Of a stretch of 64,000 nt of DNA, positions 1-8,013 are shown piece after piece. A model generated the notes under the pieces. That model saw nothing but the letters and a program-made list of their open reading frames with translations, had not been told where the DNA came from and made no database searches. Source of the stretch: Stutzerimonas stutzeri TS44 (lineage in GTDB: Bacteria; Pseudomonadota; Gammaproteobacteria; Pseudomonadales; Pseudomonadaceae); NCBI GenBank assembly GCA_000263395.1, contig AJXE01000001.1, positions 186,001 through 250,000 on the forward strand, in the 5' to 3' direction. The position numbers and the translations under genes were made by a program. Numbering within the stretch: position 1 is the stretch's first letter; each line of letters begins with the position of its first letter.

Positions 1-200
1 CGTTCGCGCCGCAGGCGCTGACGCTGATCAGCATCTGGGCGGTCATCGATCTGTGCGTGCTGCTCGCCTACAGCCTGCTCTCGCGCCGGCTCGCCGGAAC
101 GGGCCAGGTGCAGCGGCTGCTGGATATCCTGCCGGGCTACTTTCTGGTCGGCCTCGGACTGGTCTCCTGCTCGCTCGGCGTGCTGCGCATGCTCGAGTGA
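1..200 (+). CDS. C-terminal end of a probable LysE/RhtB-family exporter (partial)
   Basis: The window opens inside a reading frame that runs from base 3 to the TGA at 198-200, giving about 65 residues. Two hydrophobic stretches (around ALTLISIWAVIDLCVLLAYS and ILPGYFLVGLGLVSCSLG) are joined by a short basic loop. This is the usual end of the six-helix LysE/RhtB amino-acid exporters, inner-membrane proteins that move amino acids out of the cell. The family call rests on topology and general resemblance only, because the N-terminal part is outside the window. Thirteen bases after the stop lies the palindrome assigned to the next gene. Confidence 0.5.
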   Translation, partial: FAPQALTLISIWAVIDLCVLLAYSLLSRRLAGTGQVQRLLDILPGYFLVGLGLVSCSLGVLRMLE

Positions 201-213
201 CCTTACGCCGCGC

Positions 214-245
214 AGGGCAATATCAAAACTTTTTGATATTGCCCT
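214..245. promoter_or_regulatory. Perfect 15-2-15 palindrome, probable operator of the ArsR/SahR-like regulator
   Basis: AGGGCAATATCAAAA (214-228) is followed by CT and then its exact reverse complement TTTTGATATTGCCCT (231-245). The last base touches the predicted -35 hexamer. An AT-rich perfect dyad at the promoter of an ArsR-family gene is what an autoregulatory operator looks like. It lacks a T-run, so it is a poor terminator for the upstream gene. That the adjacent regulator binds it is inferred. Confidence 0.75.
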
Positions 246-273
246 TGCTGTACGAAAAGTGACCGACTAGACT
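245..273 (+). promoter_or_regulatory. Predicted sigma70 promoter of the regulator-metK unit
   Basis: TTGCTG (245-250) and TAGACT (268-273) are separated by 17 bases. The expected start of transcription is near 280, only a few bases before the ATG at 283. No Shine-Dalgarno sequence precedes that ATG, so the message may be leaderless or nearly so. Confidence 0.5.
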
Positions 274-282
274 GCGCGACCT

Positions 283-1296
283 ATGAGCCTGCGCATACCC
301 CAGATCCGTTTCGACGCCAGCGATTCGCTCGCTGCCCTGTGCAAGGCCGGCGGCGATCCGCTGCGCCTGAACGTGCTGCGCGCGCTGGCCAGCGACTCGT
401 TCGGCGTGCTGGAGCTGGCGCAGATCTTCGCCATCGGCCAGTCCGGCATGAGCCACCATCTGAAGGTGCTGACCCAGGCGGGCCTTCTGGCCACGCGCCG
501 CGAGGGCAACGCGATCTTCTACCGGCGCAACCTGCCGCAGGGCGACAGTCTCGGCGGCAAACTGCACACGGCGCTGCTCGAGGAAGTCGATCAGCTGCAG
601 CTGGCCGACGCGGTGCAGGCACGCATCGCCGCCGTGCACGCGCAGCGCAGCGCCGCCAGCGAGGACTTCTTCGCGCGCATGGCCGGCAGCTTCCAGGCCC
701 GCCAGGACCTGCTCGCCGGCCTGCCGCAGTACCGCGACAGCGTGCTGGCGTTGCTCGATGCGCTGAACTTCGAACCCACCGCCACCGCACTAGAAGTCGG
801 CTCCGGCGACGGCAGCTTCCTGCCGGAACTGGCCAGTCGTTTCCGTCACGTGGTGGCGCTGGACAACAGCGCGGCGATGCTCGAGCTGGCGCGCAGCCGC
901 TGCGAGCAGGCCGGCCTGGGCAACGTCGAGCTGAAGCTCGCCGACGCGCTGCACGACGACTGCCCGGCAGCCGATTGCGTGGTGCTGAACATGGTGCTGC
1001 ATCACCTGGCGGCGCCCGGCGAGGCGCTCAAACAACTGGCACGGTTGGTCAAGGCGGGCGGCAGCCTACTGGTCACCGAGTTGTGCAGCCACAACCAGAG
1101 CTGGGCCAGGGAGGCCTGCGGCGATCTCTGGCTGGGCTTCGAACAGGACGATCTGGCCCGTTGGGCCGATGCCGCGGGGCTCACGCCCGGCGAGAGTCTC
1201 TACATTGGCTTGAAGAACGGTTTTCAGATCCAGGCCCGGCACTTTTCCCGGCCCGCCGCTGACGACCGACTCACACCCGGTAATAGGAACCGATAG
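283..1296 (+). CDS. ArsR-family HTH regulator fused to a SAM-dependent methyltransferase-like domain (SahR-like)
   Basis: A 337-residue two-domain protein. The N-terminal winged helix (about residues 20-95) contains the ArsR-type pattern DPLRLNVLRALA...GQSGMSHHLKVLTQAGLL. The second half is a class I methyltransferase fold with motif I LEVGSGDGSF and an acidic follow-up VVALDNSAAML (about residues 165-200). In Proteobacteria, ArsR proteins with a SAM/SAH-binding domain next to metK or ahcY act as regulators of the methionine cycle (SahR type). Here the gene ends three bases before metK, so the two are probably one transcript. I infer that it senses SAH or SAM and binds the dyad at 214-245; whether it still methylates anything is unknown. 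The ATG at 283 has no visible ribosome site. Confidence 0.85.
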   Translation: MSLRIPQIRFDASDSLAALCKAGGDPLRLNVLRALASDSFGVLELAQIFAIGQSGMSHHLKVLTQAGLLATRREGNAIFYRRNLPQGDSLGGKLHTALLEEVDQLQLADAVQARIAAVHAQRSAASEDFFARMAGSFQARQDLLAGLPQYRDSVLALLDALNFEPTATALEVGSGDGSFLPELASRFRHVVALDNSAAMLELARSRCEQAGLGNVELKLADALHDDCPAADCVVLNMVLHHLAAPGEALKQLARLVKAGGSLLVTELCSHNQSWAREACGDLWLGFEQDDLARWADAAGLTPGESLYIGLKNGFQIQARHFSRPAADDRLTPGNRNR

Positions 1297-2487
1297 ATGA
1301 GCGAATACTCGATTTTCACCTCCGAGTCCGTGTCCGAAGGGCACCCGGACAAGATCGCCGACCAGATCTCCGATGCGGTGCTGGACGCCATCATCGCCGA
1401 GGACAAGCACGCCCGCGTGGCCTGCGAGACGCTGGTCAAGACCGGTGTGGCGATCGTCGCCGGCGAAGTGACCACCTCAGCCTGGGTCGACCTGGAACAG
1501 CTGGTGCGCGACGTCATCGTCGACATCGGCTACAACAGCTCGGAAGTCGGTTTCGACGGCGCCACCTGCGGCATCATCAACATCATCGGCAAGCAGTCGG
1601 TGGACATCGCTCAGGGCGTCGACCGCACCAAGCCGGAAGACCAGGGCGCCGGCGACCAGGGCCTGATGTTCGGCTACGCCAGCAATGAGACCGATGTACT
1701 GATGCCGGCACCGATCCGTTTCTCCCACGCCCTGGTCGAGCGCCAGGCCGAGGCGCGCAAGAACGGCCTGCTGCCGTGGCTGCGCCCGGACGCCAAGAGC
1801 CAGGTCACCTGCTGCTACGAGCACGGCAAGGTGGTCGGTATCGACGCCGTGGTGCTGTCGACCCAGCACAACCCGGAGGTCAAGCAGAGCGACCTGCGCG
1901 AGGCGGTGATGGAGCTGATCATCAAGCACAGCCTGCCCGCCGAACTGCTGCACAAGGACACCCAGTACCACATCAACCCGACCGGCCAGTTCGTCATCGG
2001 CGGCCCGGTGGGTGACTGCGGCCTGACCGGACGCAAGATCATCGTCGACACCTACGGCGGCATGGCCCGCCACGGCGGCGGTGCGTTCTCCGGCAAGGAC
2101 CCGTCCAAGGTCGATCGCAGCGCCGCCTACGCCGGTCGCTACGTGGCCAAGAACATCGTCGCCGCCGGCCTCGCCGAGCGCTGCGAGATCCAGGTTTCCT
2201 ACGCCATCGGCGTGGCGCAGCCGACCTCCATCTCGCTGAACACCTTCGGCACCGGCAAGCTCGGCGACGACAAGATCATCGCCCTGGTGCGCGAGCACTT
2301 CGACCTGCGGCCCTACGCAATCACCCGCATGCTCGACCTGCTGCACCCGATGTATCGCGCCACCGCGGCCTACGGCCACTTCGGCCGTAATCCCTATGAG
2401 ATGACGGTGGGCAACGACACCTTCACCGCCTTCACCTGGGAGCGCACCGACAAGGCCGACGCCCTGCGCGCCGCCGCCGGACTGTAA
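1297..2487 (+). CDS. metK: S-adenosylmethionine synthetase
   Basis: This enzyme makes S-adenosylmethionine from methionine and ATP in the cytoplasm. The 396 residues match the family length. The N-terminal [17 protein letters not shown] signature, the ATP motif [12 protein letters not shown] (about residues 120-131) and the phosphate-binding loop [19 protein letters not shown] (about 262-280) are all intact. The ATG follows the upstream stop directly (TAGATG). A weak AGGA lies about nine bases before it, inside the end of the regulator gene, which suggests translational coupling. A strong terminator follows at 2508-2540. Confidence 0.98.
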   Translation: MSEYSIFTSESVSEGHPDKIADQISDAVLDAIIAEDKHARVACETLVKTGVAIVAGEVTTSAWVDLEQLVRDVIVDIGYNSSEVGFDGATCGIINIIGKQSVDIAQGVDRTKPEDQGAGDQGLMFGYASNETDVLMPAPIRFSHALVERQAEARKNGLLPWLRPDAKSQVTCCYEHGKVVGIDAVVLSTQHNPEVKQSDLREAVMELIIKHSLPAELLHKDTQYHINPTGQFVIGGPVGDCGLTGRKIIVDTYGGMARHGGGAFSGKDPSKVDRSAAYAGRYVAKNIVAAGLAERCEIQVSYAIGVAQPTSISLNTFGTGKLGDDKIIALVREHFDLRPYAITRMLDLLHPMYRATAAYGHFGRNPYEMTVGNDTFTAFTWERTDKADALRAAAGL

Positions 2488-2507
2488 CGCGTCGCCTGCT
2501 GTGCACG

Positions 2508-2540
2508 AGCCCCGCCGGCATGCGCCGCGCGGGGCTTTTT
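2508..2540 (+). terminator. Intrinsic terminator after metK
   Basis: The stem AGCCCCGC (2508-2515) pairs with GCGGGGCT (2529-2536) and is followed by a run of T. It closes the regulator-metK transcription unit. Confidence 0.85.
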
Positions 2541-2677
2541 ATCGTCCGGAACTGCGTAAATTCTTGCGCAAGCGGTCCTCCTGATGCGAACCACCCCGTA
2601 TAAATGCAGCCAGGGTTTGCGCTGGCCTTCACTCCTGATGCAAGGTGCCGCCTCGGATACCGATAGGGAGATTGGCC

Positions 2678-4567
2678 ATGTCCGGCAAACCCGCCGCCCG
2701 CGTGGCCGACCTCACCGTCTGCCCGCAAACCGGGCACGGCAACAACCCGATCACAGCAGGCTCGCCCGACGTCCTCTTCGACGGACTGCCCGCGGCGCGC
2801 ATGGGCGATCCCACCGGCTGCGGCAGCGCCCTGTCTGGTAACCTCATCGCCAACGTGCTGGTCAATGGCAAACCCGTCGCCACGCTGGGCAGCCTGGGTA
2901 ACCACGGCAACGTCGTCATCGGCGGCTCCGGCACGGTCATCATCGGCAATACACATTCGCCAGCGCCCTTTAGCCTCCCCTCGCCGATACCTGGCTCCAG
3001 CACTTGCGCCACCCTGACAGCTACCGCACCGGCACTGCCGCAGCAAGCCTCACCGACGGCTGCCCGCGCCTGGCAGGCAGAGCCCGGCGACCCCGCGCCG
3101 TACGGATTGGAAGAGGAAGACGAGGAGGAAGAACTACCCACCCGCCAGAGCATCACTCTGCGCATCGGCGTGTTCTTCGACGGCACCGGAAACAATGCCG
3201 GCAACAGCGCCATCGGCGCCCAGTGCCGCGCAACGGCACTCGGTCTCGGCGAGCAGGAAGCCCTGGCCATGGCTCAGCGCTGCGAAGCGCATCACCTCGA
3301 CCCGGACAGCAGCTATGCCAACGATGTGAGCAATATCTGGCGGTTGTATGAGCTGTACCGCGACGAGCCAATACCCGAGAAAGCAGAAGGCCCCAGCATT
3401 TTCCGCGTCTATGTAACTGGTATAGGCACGATCACGGGCAAACCGGACACCCTGTTTCCTGGCCAGGCCTTCGGTCGCGGCAAGACCGGCGTGCTGGCCA
3501 AGGCCGAGGAAGGCATGGCCCTTCTCGCGCAATCGCTGGACAGCTTCGAAGAGGAGAATCCCGAAAGCACAGTGTCCAGACTGGAGCTGGATATCTTCGG
3601 CTTCAGCCGTGGCGCGGCGGCGGCCCGGCATTTCGCCAATCAGATACTTCTGCGCGAGCAAGGCCCGCTGAAAAAACTGTCACAGCTCGGCCTGACACCC
3701 GACTTCGACTGGAAAAATGACGTCATTATCAATTTTATCGGCCTGTTCGATGCCGTGGCCGCCATCGGTGGCTGGGATGACTGGGGCGATCCCACCGATA
3801 ACGTCAACGGCGATCTTGACCTGCATCTGGCAACCGATGCCGCCCGCCAGGTGGTGCACCTGGTCGCCCGCGACGAATACCGGCGCAATTTCGCTCTCAA
3901 CCAGGTTTCCCCGCCGCACCGGGAGATCGCCCTGCCCGGCTCCCATTCGGATTTGGGCGGCGGTTACCAGCCGCTGGACAGCGAGCGGCTCTACCCGATA
4001 CGTCCGCGCAGCAGTTGGGTCAGTCGGGCGGTCAGTCCATACCGTACACAGGCCTACCAGCAGGCGAAGCGGGACACCGAACTCGCCCACCAGGCCGACC
4101 TGCTCGACCCGCAGGACCGCAGCGCCCTGCTGGGAATCGACGTCTGGGAGCACTTCACGCCCTTCAGCGGCGAGCGCCGCGACTGGATGAAATACGTGCT
4201 GGCGGTGCCCTATCTGGAGCGCCGGGTCTATGGGCACCTTTCGCGGGTGTACCTGCGGGTCATGCATGCGCTGGCGGTGGAAGCAGGAGTTCCGCTCGAT
4301 TTTATCGACGAACAAGATAGCAAGCTCTCCCTACCCGCCGAGCTTTTGTCTATCAAAGACAAGCTGCTGGCCTGGGCCAGAAGCGGCAGCGGAGCGCTGG
4401 AGGCGGAAGAAGAACGCCTGCTGCGCCAGCGCTATATCCACCTGTCGGCCAACTGGAACGCCGCTGCGGGACGGGGCGGCAGCGTACTCGATGTGGCCTT
4501 CGTCAACGCTCCCGCCGAGCGCGGGCGGATACGCCATGCCGATAGCCCCAAGGAGAACACCCAATGA
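2678..4567 (+). CDS. PAAR-domain type VI secretion effector with DUF2235 (Tle1-like) phospholipase domain
   Basis: A 629-residue fusion. The first ~95 residues form a PAAR repeat domain (ARVADLTVCPQTGHG, GSPDVLFDGLPAARMGDPTG, then GSGTVIIGN), the sharp tip that caps VgrG spikes of type VI secretion. From about residue 165 it continues as a DUF2235 alpha/beta hydrolase: IGVFFDGTGNN, the nucleophile motif GFSRGAAAARHFAN (about residues 308-321) and PGSHSDLGGGY, which probably supplies the catalytic Asp. DUF2235 proteins of the Tle1 group are antibacterial phospholipases. I chose ATG 2678 because GGGAG lies seven bases upstream; an ATG at 2645 would put residues before the PAAR domain. The stop overlaps the next gene (ATGA), as expected for an effector-immunity pair. 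No vgrG or structural T6SS gene is in the window, so it probably rides on a system encoded elsewhere. Confidence 0.9.
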   Translation: MSGKPAARVADLTVCPQTGHGNNPITAGSPDVLFDGLPAARMGDPTGCGSALSGNLIANVLVNGKPVATLGSLGNHGNVVIGGSGTVIIGNTHSPAPFSLPSPIPGSSTCATLTATAPALPQQASPTAARAWQAEPGDPAPYGLEEEDEEEELPTRQSITLRIGVFFDGTGNNAGNSAIGAQCRATALGLGEQEALAMAQRCEAHHLDPDSSYANDVSNIWRLYELYRDEPIPEKAEGPSIFRVYVTGIGTITGKPDTLFPGQAFGRGKTGVLAKAEEGMALLAQSLDSFEEENPESTVSRLELDIFGFSRGAAAARHFANQILLREQGPLKKLSQLGLTPDFDWKNDVIINFIGLFDAVAAIGGWDDWGDPTDNVNGDLDLHLATDAARQVVHLVARDEYRRNFALNQVSPPHREIALPGSHSDLGGGYQPLDSERLYPIRPRSSWVSRAVSPYRTQAYQQAKRDTELAHQADLLDPQDRSALLGIDVWEHFTPFSGERRDWMKYVLAVPYLERRVYGHLSRVYLRVMHALAVEAGVPLDFIDEQDSKLSLPAELLSIKDKLLAWARSGSGALEAEEERLLRQRYIHLSANWNAAAGRGGSVLDVAFVNAPAERGRIRHADSPKENTQ

Positions 4568-5202
4568 GAACGCCGCTGCTTTTCCTGCTACTCCTGCTGC
4601 TCGCCGGCTGCGCCAGCGCCGAGAGAGGCCCCGGAAGCCTGCCTTACAAATACTGGCGCCTGGGCTTCCTGGCCCCGGACTATATGGAAGTCTGGGTGGA
4701 AACCGCCGATGTGGAGGACATACACGGCAACCTCTTTTATCGGATGGGCGGGGGCACGGTATCGATCGCCAGACTATCCGATGGCAGCGGGAACGCCGCT
4801 GGCTGGCGCAGCGGCCTAGGCTGGGGCGCGGGCCGCCATGTCAACGGCGCCGACCTGCCCAAGCGTATCTACGTGCGCTGGCAGTCCCTGGCCGAGCCCC
4901 AGACCTACCGGGTCACCCTCGAGATTCCCGAGCGTGCCCGGCAGTTGATGAGCGAGCGGCTCGATCCGCCCTGCCGCACCAGCGAATATCGCCACGCCCT
5001 CGCGCTGGGCCTGGCACCCGGCGGCGTGGTCAGGGGCTGGGTCATGAGCACCTGCGGCGGCCCCATCGAAGTGCTGCGCGCACAGGCGGAGACAGAACCC
5101 AAGGGGCCTTATGAAGGCAAGTCCAATGGCGGCCATCGGCCTCTTTCAGAAACCTCCAGGGCCTATATCGAAAAGCACGGCATCCCCTACGGATCATGGT
5201 GA
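4564..5202 (+). CDS. DUF2931-type lipoprotein, probable immunity protein for the phospholipase effector
   Basis: 212 residues with a lipoprotein signal peptide: a Leu-rich core ending in the lipobox LLAGC (Cys at about residue 16). The mature part (PYKYWRLGFLAPDYMEVWVE...) resembles DUF2931 proteins of Pseudomonas. It overlaps the effector stop by four bases, so the two are co-translated. Immunity proteins against periplasm-acting phospholipase effectors are commonly exported lipoproteins, and location plus overlap fit that role. The immunity function is inferred from context. The gene ends ...EKHGIPYGSW, an ending shared with the broken copy that follows. Confidence 0.82.
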   Translation: MRTPLLFLLLLLLAGCASAERGPGSLPYKYWRLGFLAPDYMEVWVETADVEDIHGNLFYRMGGGTVSIARLSDGSGNAAGWRSGLGWGAGRHVNGADLPKRIYVRWQSLAEPQTYRVTLEIPERARQLMSERLDPPCRTSEYRHALALGLAPGGVVRGWVMSTCGGPIEVLRAQAETEPKGPYEGKSNGGHRPLSETSRAYIEKHGIPYGSW

Positions 5203-5216
5203 GCAGGCAAGCGATC

Positions 5217-5864
5217 ATGACCGTACGCAAACTATCGCCAGCCCTGGCTTTCCTGCTAATCGGCGGCTGCGCCAACGCCGAGAGAGGCCCCGGAAGCCTG
5301 CCTTACAAAGGCTGGCGCCTGGGCTTCCTGGCCCCGGACTATATGGAAGTCTGGGTGGAAACCGCCGATGTGGAGGACATACACGGCAACCTCTTTTATC
5401 GGATGGGCGGGGGCACGGTATCGATCGCCAGACTATCCGATGGCAGCGGGAACGCCGCTGGCTGGCGCAGCGGCCTAGGCTGGGGCGCGGGCCGCCATGT
5501 CAACGGCGCCGACCTGCCCAAGCGTATCTACGTGCGCTGGCAGTCCCTGGCCGAGCCCCAGACCTACCGGGTGATCCTGTAGATTTCCGATCGAGCCCGG
5601 CAGCTAATGAGCGAGCGGCTCAATCCGCCCTGCCCCGCCAGCGAATACCGTGAAGCCCTCGCATTAGGCCTCGCCCCCGGCGGCGTGGTCAGGGGCTGGG
5701 TCATGAGCACCTGCGGCGGCCCTATCGAAGTGCTGCGCACACAGGCGGAAATCGAACCCAAGGGGCCGTCCCAAGGCAGGACTGACGGCCAGTACGCGCT
5801 GCCCTTGGAGCCCGCATCCAGAGCCTACATCGAAAAACATGGCATCCCCTATGGATCATGGTGA
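5217..5864 (+). pseudogene. Second DUF2931 immunity copy, interrupted by an in-frame TAG
   Basis: A tandem duplicate of the preceding gene with its own lipoprotein signal (MTVRKLSPALAFLLIGGC). The frame stops at TAG 5580-5582, where the first copy has GAG (Glu), and then continues open without a frameshift to TGA 5862-5864, ending in the same EKHGIPYGSW. Bases 5312-5572 are identical to 4653-4913 by eye, while the part after the stop differs at many positions. Start ATG 5217 is chosen because it begins a clean signal peptide; an in-frame ATG at 5196 overlaps the end of copy 1. An internal ATG at 5607 could only produce an exportless C-terminal fragment. The pattern suggests recent gene conversion of the 5' half and decay of a redundant copy. 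Confidence 0.85.
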
Positions 5865-6094
5865 ACAAGCAATCATGACCGCTCGAATCCGATCGCCCAT
5901 GCTAATTGGCCTGTTTGAACCGCCCCGGCAATTTCGTCTTCCTCCATGCCTGCGCACAGACTGCCGGTCACCGCAGCCCACCGGCGTCTGTCTCAGGCTC
6001 CCGCACACAACCTTGCGAGCCCAGCCAGCCCCTCTCTGCAGCTATCCTTGAGGCGAACGATGGCTGCACCGCAGCCTCCTCGCGAGTGCCCGTC
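5865..6094 (+). other. Intergenic stretch holding the start of a vestigial third immunity copy
   Basis: Just after copy 2, GTGAACAAGCAATCATGACC closely repeats the junction found between copies 1 and 2 (GTGAGCAGGCAAGCGATCATGACC with a 4-base difference in length). The frame from ATG 5875 begins MTARIRSPMLIGL, like the signal of copy 2 (MTVRKLSPAL...), but it loses all resemblance after about 15 codons and has no lipobox. I read this as a truncated third repeat unit. The rest, to the transporter start, shows no convincing gene. Confidence 0.5.
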
Positions 6095-7078
6095 ATGCCT
6101 GCAGCCACCCAGGATTCCCCCACCGTCAGCTACGAAACCGCCGCCCACCACGCCAGCGCCAGCGTACCCGTGATGCTGCCGACGATGAGTGCCGGCGAGG
6201 CGCGGCGGGCGCTGGATGGCCGGCGTTACGACTGCGCCAGCCAGATCGTGGTTTGCGACGGCCAGCGGCGGTTCCTCGGCATCGTGCGCATCGAGGACCT
6301 GTTCGCCGCCGGCCACGCTCTCAGCCTGGAAGCGCTGATGGATGCGCAGGCGCCGATCGTCGCGCCCGGCACCGATCAGGAGGTCGCGGCCTGGCACGCG
6401 GTGCGCAACCGCGAATCGGCACTCACGGTGGTCGATACGCAGGGAACGTTCGTCGGCGTGATTCCGCCGCACCAGTTGCTCGCCGTGCTGCTCGCCGAAC
6501 ACGAGGAGGACCTCGCACGCCTGAGTGGCTTCACCCGCTCCAGCGAGGTGGCGCGCGCGGCCAGCGAGGAACCGGTAGCACGCAGTTTCCGCCATCGCCT
6601 GCCGTGGCTGCTGCTGGGCCTGGTCGGCGCGCTGGCGGCGGCCGATCTGGTCGGCTCGTTCGAGGCGCAGCTGCAGAGCGTGGTGATGCTGGCGTTCTTC
6701 GTGCCCGGACTGGTCTATCTGGCCGATGCGGTCGGCACGCAGACCGAGACGGTGATCGTGCGCGGGCTGTCGATCGGCGTGGAGATGCGCCGAATGGTCG
6801 TGCGCGAACTGCTGGTGGGCTTGGCGATGGGCCTAGTGCTGGCCGTCATCGCCCTGCCGCTGGTGTGGTGGCGCTGGGGCGACGGACAGATCGCGCTGAT
6901 CATTGGCCTGAGCGTGTTCGCCGCCTGCTCGACGGCAACACTGACGGCGATGGCGCTGCCCTGGCTGCTGAGCCGACTGGGGCTCGACCCGGCCTTCGGC
7001 AGCGGGCCGCTGGCCACGGTGATTCAGGACCTGCTGTCGATCGTCATCTACTTCGCCATCGCCACGGCGCTGATCTGA
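6095..7078 (+). CDS. MgtE-like divalent cation (Mg2+) transporter, short form
   Basis: About 327 residues. The N-terminal half carries two CBS motifs (around SQIVVCDGQRRFLGIVRIEDL and ALTVVDTQGTFVGVIPPHQL). The C-terminal half has about five membrane helices, including the pore-region pattern FFVPGLVYLADAVGTQTE. This is the arrangement of MgtE magnesium channels, in which CBS domains sense cytoplasmic Mg2+ and gate the pore. Full MgtE has about 450 residues; the acidic N-terminal superhelical domain is missing. The start is uncertain: ATG 6095 is used, and an in-frame GTG at 6086 is possible. No strong ribosome site decides it. The gene converges on the ABC permease gene across a MITE-like repeat. 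Confidence 0.78.
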   Translation: MPAATQDSPTVSYETAAHHASASVPVMLPTMSAGEARRALDGRRYDCASQIVVCDGQRRFLGIVRIEDLFAAGHALSLEALMDAQAPIVAPGTDQEVAAWHAVRNRESALTVVDTQGTFVGVIPPHQLLAVLLAEHEEDLARLSGFTRSSEVARAASEEPVARSFRHRLPWLLLGLVGALAAADLVGSFEAQLQSVVMLAFFVPGLVYLADAVGTQTETVIVRGLSIGVEMRRMVVRELLVGLAMGLVLAVIALPLVWWRWGDGQIALIIGLSVFAACSTATLTAMALPWLLSRLGLDPAFGSGPLATVIQDLLSIVIYFAIATALI

Positions 7079-7081
7079 GCG

Positions 7082-7242
7082 AGTGGCCTGCTTGGTTGAT
7101 TCAGTTAGTCAATTTCGGCGTCCAGGGCCCCGATACGGCGTTGCCACTCCTCGCCATAGCCCTGCTATGACTCGTCGCGGCGCCTTGTCTCGCAACCCTG
7201 GTCATCCGAACTTGACTTAACCAACTAACCGCACAGGCCACT
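7082..7242. repeat. MITE-like element with imperfect 31-base terminal inverted repeats
   Basis: Bases 7082-7112 and the reverse complement of 7212-7242 match at about 22 of 31 positions. They share the exact outer block AGTGGCCTG and the inner block AGTCAA. A shorter inner pair, CCAGGG and CCCTGG, nests inside. The element is about 161 bases long and fills the space between two convergent genes; its right end enters the stop codon of the ABC permease gene. No transposase is encoded. It could be a relic of a non-autonomous element or a degenerate palindromic repeat. Confidence 0.45.
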
Positions 7243-8002
7243 AGTTCTTCAGCCGGTAGCCGGTCTTGAAGATCCACCACACCGCCAAAAGGCACAGCAC
7301 GAGAAAGCCGAGGATCATCGCCAGGCTGATGCCGACGCTGATGTCCGAGACGCCGTAGAAACTCCAGCGAAAGCCGCTGATCAGGTACACCACCGGATTG
7401 AACAGGGTGATCTTCTGCCACAGCGGCGGCAGCATCTCGATCGAATAGAAGCTGCCGCCGAGGAAGGCCAGCGGCGTGACGATCAGCGCCGGGACGATCT
7501 GCAGCTTCTCCCAGCCGTCGGCCCAGATGCCGATGATGAAGCCGAACAGGCAGAAGGTCACCGCCGTCAGCACCAGGAACAGCGCCATCATCAGCGGATG
7601 CTGGATCTCGTAGTCGACGAACAGCCGCGCGGTGATGAGGATGATCACGCCGAGGATCAGCGACTTGGTCGCCGCCGCGCCGACGTAGCCGATGACGATC
7701 TCGATGTAGGACACCGGCGCCGACAGCACCTCGTAGATGGTCCCCGAGTAACGCGGCATGTAGATGCCGAACGAGGCGTTGGAAATGCTCTCGCTGAGCA
7801 GCGCCATCATGATCAGGCCGGGGATGATGAATGCGCCGTAGGGGATGCCGTGCATCGCCTCCATGCGCGCGCCGATGGCCGAGCCGAACACCACGAAGTA
7901 CAGCGAGGTGGAGATCACCGGCGTGGCGATGCTCTGCAGCAGCGTGCGCCAGGTGCGCGCCAGTTCGAACAGGTAGATCGCGCGGATCGCGTAGACATTC
8001 AT
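7241..8002 (-). CDS. ABC-2 type exporter permease (YadH-like)
   Basis: 253 residues with about six hydrophobic segments and the ABC-2 permease features [20 protein letters not shown] and [19 protein letters not shown] near the C-terminal end. It forms the membrane part of an ATP-driven exporter with the ATPase encoded 11 bases upstream. The pair matches the size and order of E. coli yadG-yadH; the substrate is unknown. Start ATG 8002 begins [18 protein letters not shown]. The stop lies in the repeat at 7082-7242. Confidence 0.87.
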   Translation of the reverse strand: MNVYAIRAIYLFELARTWRTLLQSIATPVISTSLYFVVFGSAIGARMEAMHGIPYGAFIIPGLIMMALLSESISNASFGIYMPRYSGTIYEVLSAPVSYIEIVIGYVGAAATKSLILGVIILITARLFVDYEIQHPLMMALFLVLTAVTFCLFGFIIGIWADGWEKLQIVPALIVTPLAFLGGSFYSIEMLPPLWQKITLFNPVVYLISGFRWSFYGVSDISVGISLAMILGFLVLCLLAVWWIFKTGYRLKN

Positions 8003-8013
8003 GCGGTAATTCC

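Noticed and set aside
214..245. The perfect palindrome as a terminator for the upstream exporter gene
   Set aside because: No T-run follows either arm, and its place at the -35 of the next gene fits an operator better.
5946..6173. 75-residue frame ahead of the Mg transporter, preceded by GAGGCGAACG before an internal ATG at 6060
   Set aside because: Pro/Ala-rich translation with no family resemblance; it overlaps the better-supported transporter start in another frame.
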